This document shows positions 22,525 to 23,776 of a stretch of 23,776 bases of DNA, one piece after another. The notes below the pieces were generated by a model. That model was not told the DNA's origin, did no database searches, and saw nothing but the letters and a program-made list of their open reading frames with translations. The position numbers and the translations under genes were made by a program. The stretch spans positions 1 through 23,776 of the forward strand of contig CAYXWH010000023.1 of assembly GCA_964468755.1 (NCBI GenBank), given 5' to 3'. Source of the stretch: CAYXWH01 sp964468755 (GTDB taxonomy: Bacteria > Chloroflexota > Dehalococcoidia > Dehalococcoidales > RBG-16-60-22). The first letter of the stretch is position 1. Every line of letters starts with the position of its first letter.

Positions 22525-22704
22525 GTGGGTACCTGGCTCATTGATTTCGAGAGGTAACCAGAACATTTACAGGATGTTTATAGCTCATACCCACTATTTT
22601 ATGCGATGTTTCTCACGCTCGCGATAAGCTGAGTTCAGGAGATGAAAGCCAGTATCAAGTAAGACCGCTGGTTTCTTCTCCAGGGTATAGGTAGCCAGTA
22701 AAAA

Positions 22705-23220
22705 ATGAGTAAGAAACTGCTCTTTCCATTAATAGCCTTACTACTCCTGGTACCATGGCCGGTCGCCTACGCTTATGACGATGGCTCAGGCGGGACCGGA
22801 GTAGCGGAGATTGAAGTTGCCGAGCTTTCGGCAGCACCACGCTGGACCGCTTTCGGGAGCGCTATCGGTGGTGTTGAAGAATCCGGCGAACTTTTCTATG
22901 TGAATGCCAGCCGCGAACCCGGCGACCTGCCGGTTACCCTGTATTTCACCAACACCGATGAGCTGATGCATTACTACCGGTACCTGAATCTTCAAGTGGG
23001 AGTCTATGCCCAGATTGCTGACCGGTGGGAGCCGGCGGTGGGGGTCAATGGCGAATTGATTCCCGATACATACTTGACCATGCGCAATGGTATGGTGAGT
23101 TTCACTTTGCCGGGTTATACCAAATACAAAATAACCATTGAGAGCGGCTGTTTTTACTGTTACCGGACTGATGTTGCCGACGGCAGCGTTTCCCCCAAGT
23201 TCTACCTGACCGTGGAATAG
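22705..23220 (+). CDS. secreted protein of unknown function
   Basis: A 171-aa protein with a clear Sec signal peptide: MSKK, a hydrophobic core to residue 20, and AYA at 21-23 as the probable cleavage site. The mature part is beta-rich (DLPVTLYFTNTDELMHYYRYL, LQVGVYAQIADRWEP, GMVSFTLPGYTKYKITIE) and holds two Cys close together near the C-terminus (GCFYCYR) that could form a disulfide or bind metal. I do not recognise the family. The gene is separated from the signalling cluster by strong terminators and begins a new unit. Confidence 0.6.
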   Translation: MSKKLLFPLIALLLLVPWPVAYAYDDGSGGTGVAEIEVAELSAAPRWTAFGSAIGGVEESGELFYVNASREPGDLPVTLYFTNTDELMHYYRYLNLQVGVYAQIADRWEPAVGVNGELIPDTYLTMRNGMVSFTLPGYTKYKITIESGCFYCYRTDVADGSVSPKFYLTVE

Positions 23221-23300
23221 GGAGCGCGGTTCCTGGGCCTGGTTATGCCAGAAACGGGCAGGTAACATCAGCACCACATTGCAAAGGGAGGTCAGTAATT

Positions 23301-23552
23301 ATGAGGATATTGTGGATACGGGATGGGAACCAGGATGAGTTTCACTACTATGACCATAGCAAGAAAGAGACGGATGCTTTCCAGAGGCACAAGGAGTCCA
23401 TGAAGAAATTCCGCCAGTCACATCCCAAAGTGGAGATACCTCCGCCGACAGAAGAGGTGGAAGCCATCACGTCCAAGAACCAGGTCAGGGTTGATTGGCT
23501 CGGTATTGTCCCATTGCGTACGGTGCAGTTGAGCCGTTTCGTGCAAAACTAG
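23301..23552 (+). CDS. small charged protein, function unknown
   Basis: An 83-aa soluble protein, lysine- and histidine-rich in the first half (YYDHSKKETDAFQRHKESMKKFRQSHPKVE) with a VRVDWLGIVPLRTVQLSRF C-terminus. No recognisable domain. Real coding is supported by AAAGGGAGG before the ATG and by a terminator 39 bp after the stop. It may be co-transcribed with the secreted protein 80 bp upstream. Confidence 0.55.
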   Translation: MRILWIRDGNQDEFHYYDHSKKETDAFQRHKESMKKFRQSHPKVEIPPPTEEVEAITSKNQVRVDWLGIVPLRTVQLSRFVQN

Positions 23553-23590
23553 AGAGCGTTCTTTAAAAAAGGAATTTGGCTGCTACATGG

Positions 23591-23630
23591 GGGGCCAGTG
23601 TAAGATGAACACACCGGCCCCTTTCTTTTT
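23591..23630 (+). terminator. intrinsic terminator
   Basis: GGGGCCAGTGT (23591-23601) pairs with ACACCGGCCCC (23611-23621), one mismatch, followed by a T-rich run (23622-23630). It closes the transcription unit before tRNA-Lys. Confidence 0.85.
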
Positions 23631-23654
23631 GAGATTATCCGTAGCGGCATTTAC

Positions 23655-23684
23655 TTGCCATCGTACCTGGGAGGGTGCTAAAAT
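23655..23684 (+). promoter_or_regulatory. probable promoter of tRNA-Lys
   Basis: TTGCCA (23655-23660) is 18 bp from TAAAAT (23679-23684), 18 nt upstream of the tRNA 5' end. Confidence 0.6.
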
Positions 23685-23702
23685 TGCCTTAGCAGATCAC
23701 AT

Positions 23703-23775
<73 letters not shown>

Positions 23776-23776
23776 C

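Overview
The window looks like a chromosomal segment of a Chloroflexota bacterium, probably Dehalococcoidia-like (inference). Bacterial signs are strong Shine-Dalgarno sites, sigma70-type -35/-10 boxes before the tRNA genes, intrinsic terminators with T-tracts, and bacterial-type histidine kinases and OmpR/LuxR regulators. The central block is nevertheless an archaeal-type machine: a nearly complete archaellum (archaeal flagellum) locus.

Layout. 1-1125: three tRNA genes (Tyr and Thr on the minus strand, Asn on the plus strand) around a rhomboid protease. 1219-2828: a metallo-beta-lactamase-fold hydrolase, a small membrane protein and a minimal zincin. 2850-4949: elp3 (tRNA U34 modification) and, divergently, a Trm9-like methyltransferase, a plausible two-step wobble-uridine pathway. 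5038-6470: a zinc-ribbon protein, a permease gene broken by a one-base frameshift, a 4-oxalocrotonate tautomerase homologue and a small membrane protein. 6516-7256 (minus): a LuxR-type regulator with a degenerate receiver, divergent from the archaellum operon across a 534-bp region rich in inverted and direct repeats.

7791-17031, archaellum operon: three archaellins (arlB1-3), two archaellin-like minor subunits of the ArlF/ArlG type, the membrane platform arlJ, a 62-aa coiled-coil protein, an ArlD/E-like cytosolic protein, the RecA-fold regulator arlH, the motor/assembly ATPase arlI, and an unrecognised acidic protein. A strong hairpin after arlB3 could let the filament subunits be made in excess over the motor genes. 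The prepilin peptidase (ArlK/PibD) needed to mature the archaellins is not in the window.

17213-22423: a signalling cluster (membrane histidine kinase, double-receiver protein, receiver-GAF-kinase hybrid, OmpR-type regulator, degenerate single receiver) that could control the archaellum. 22705-23552: a secreted protein and a small protein, both unrecognised, then a terminator and tRNA-Lys. All functional calls come from reading sequence motifs; no database search was run.
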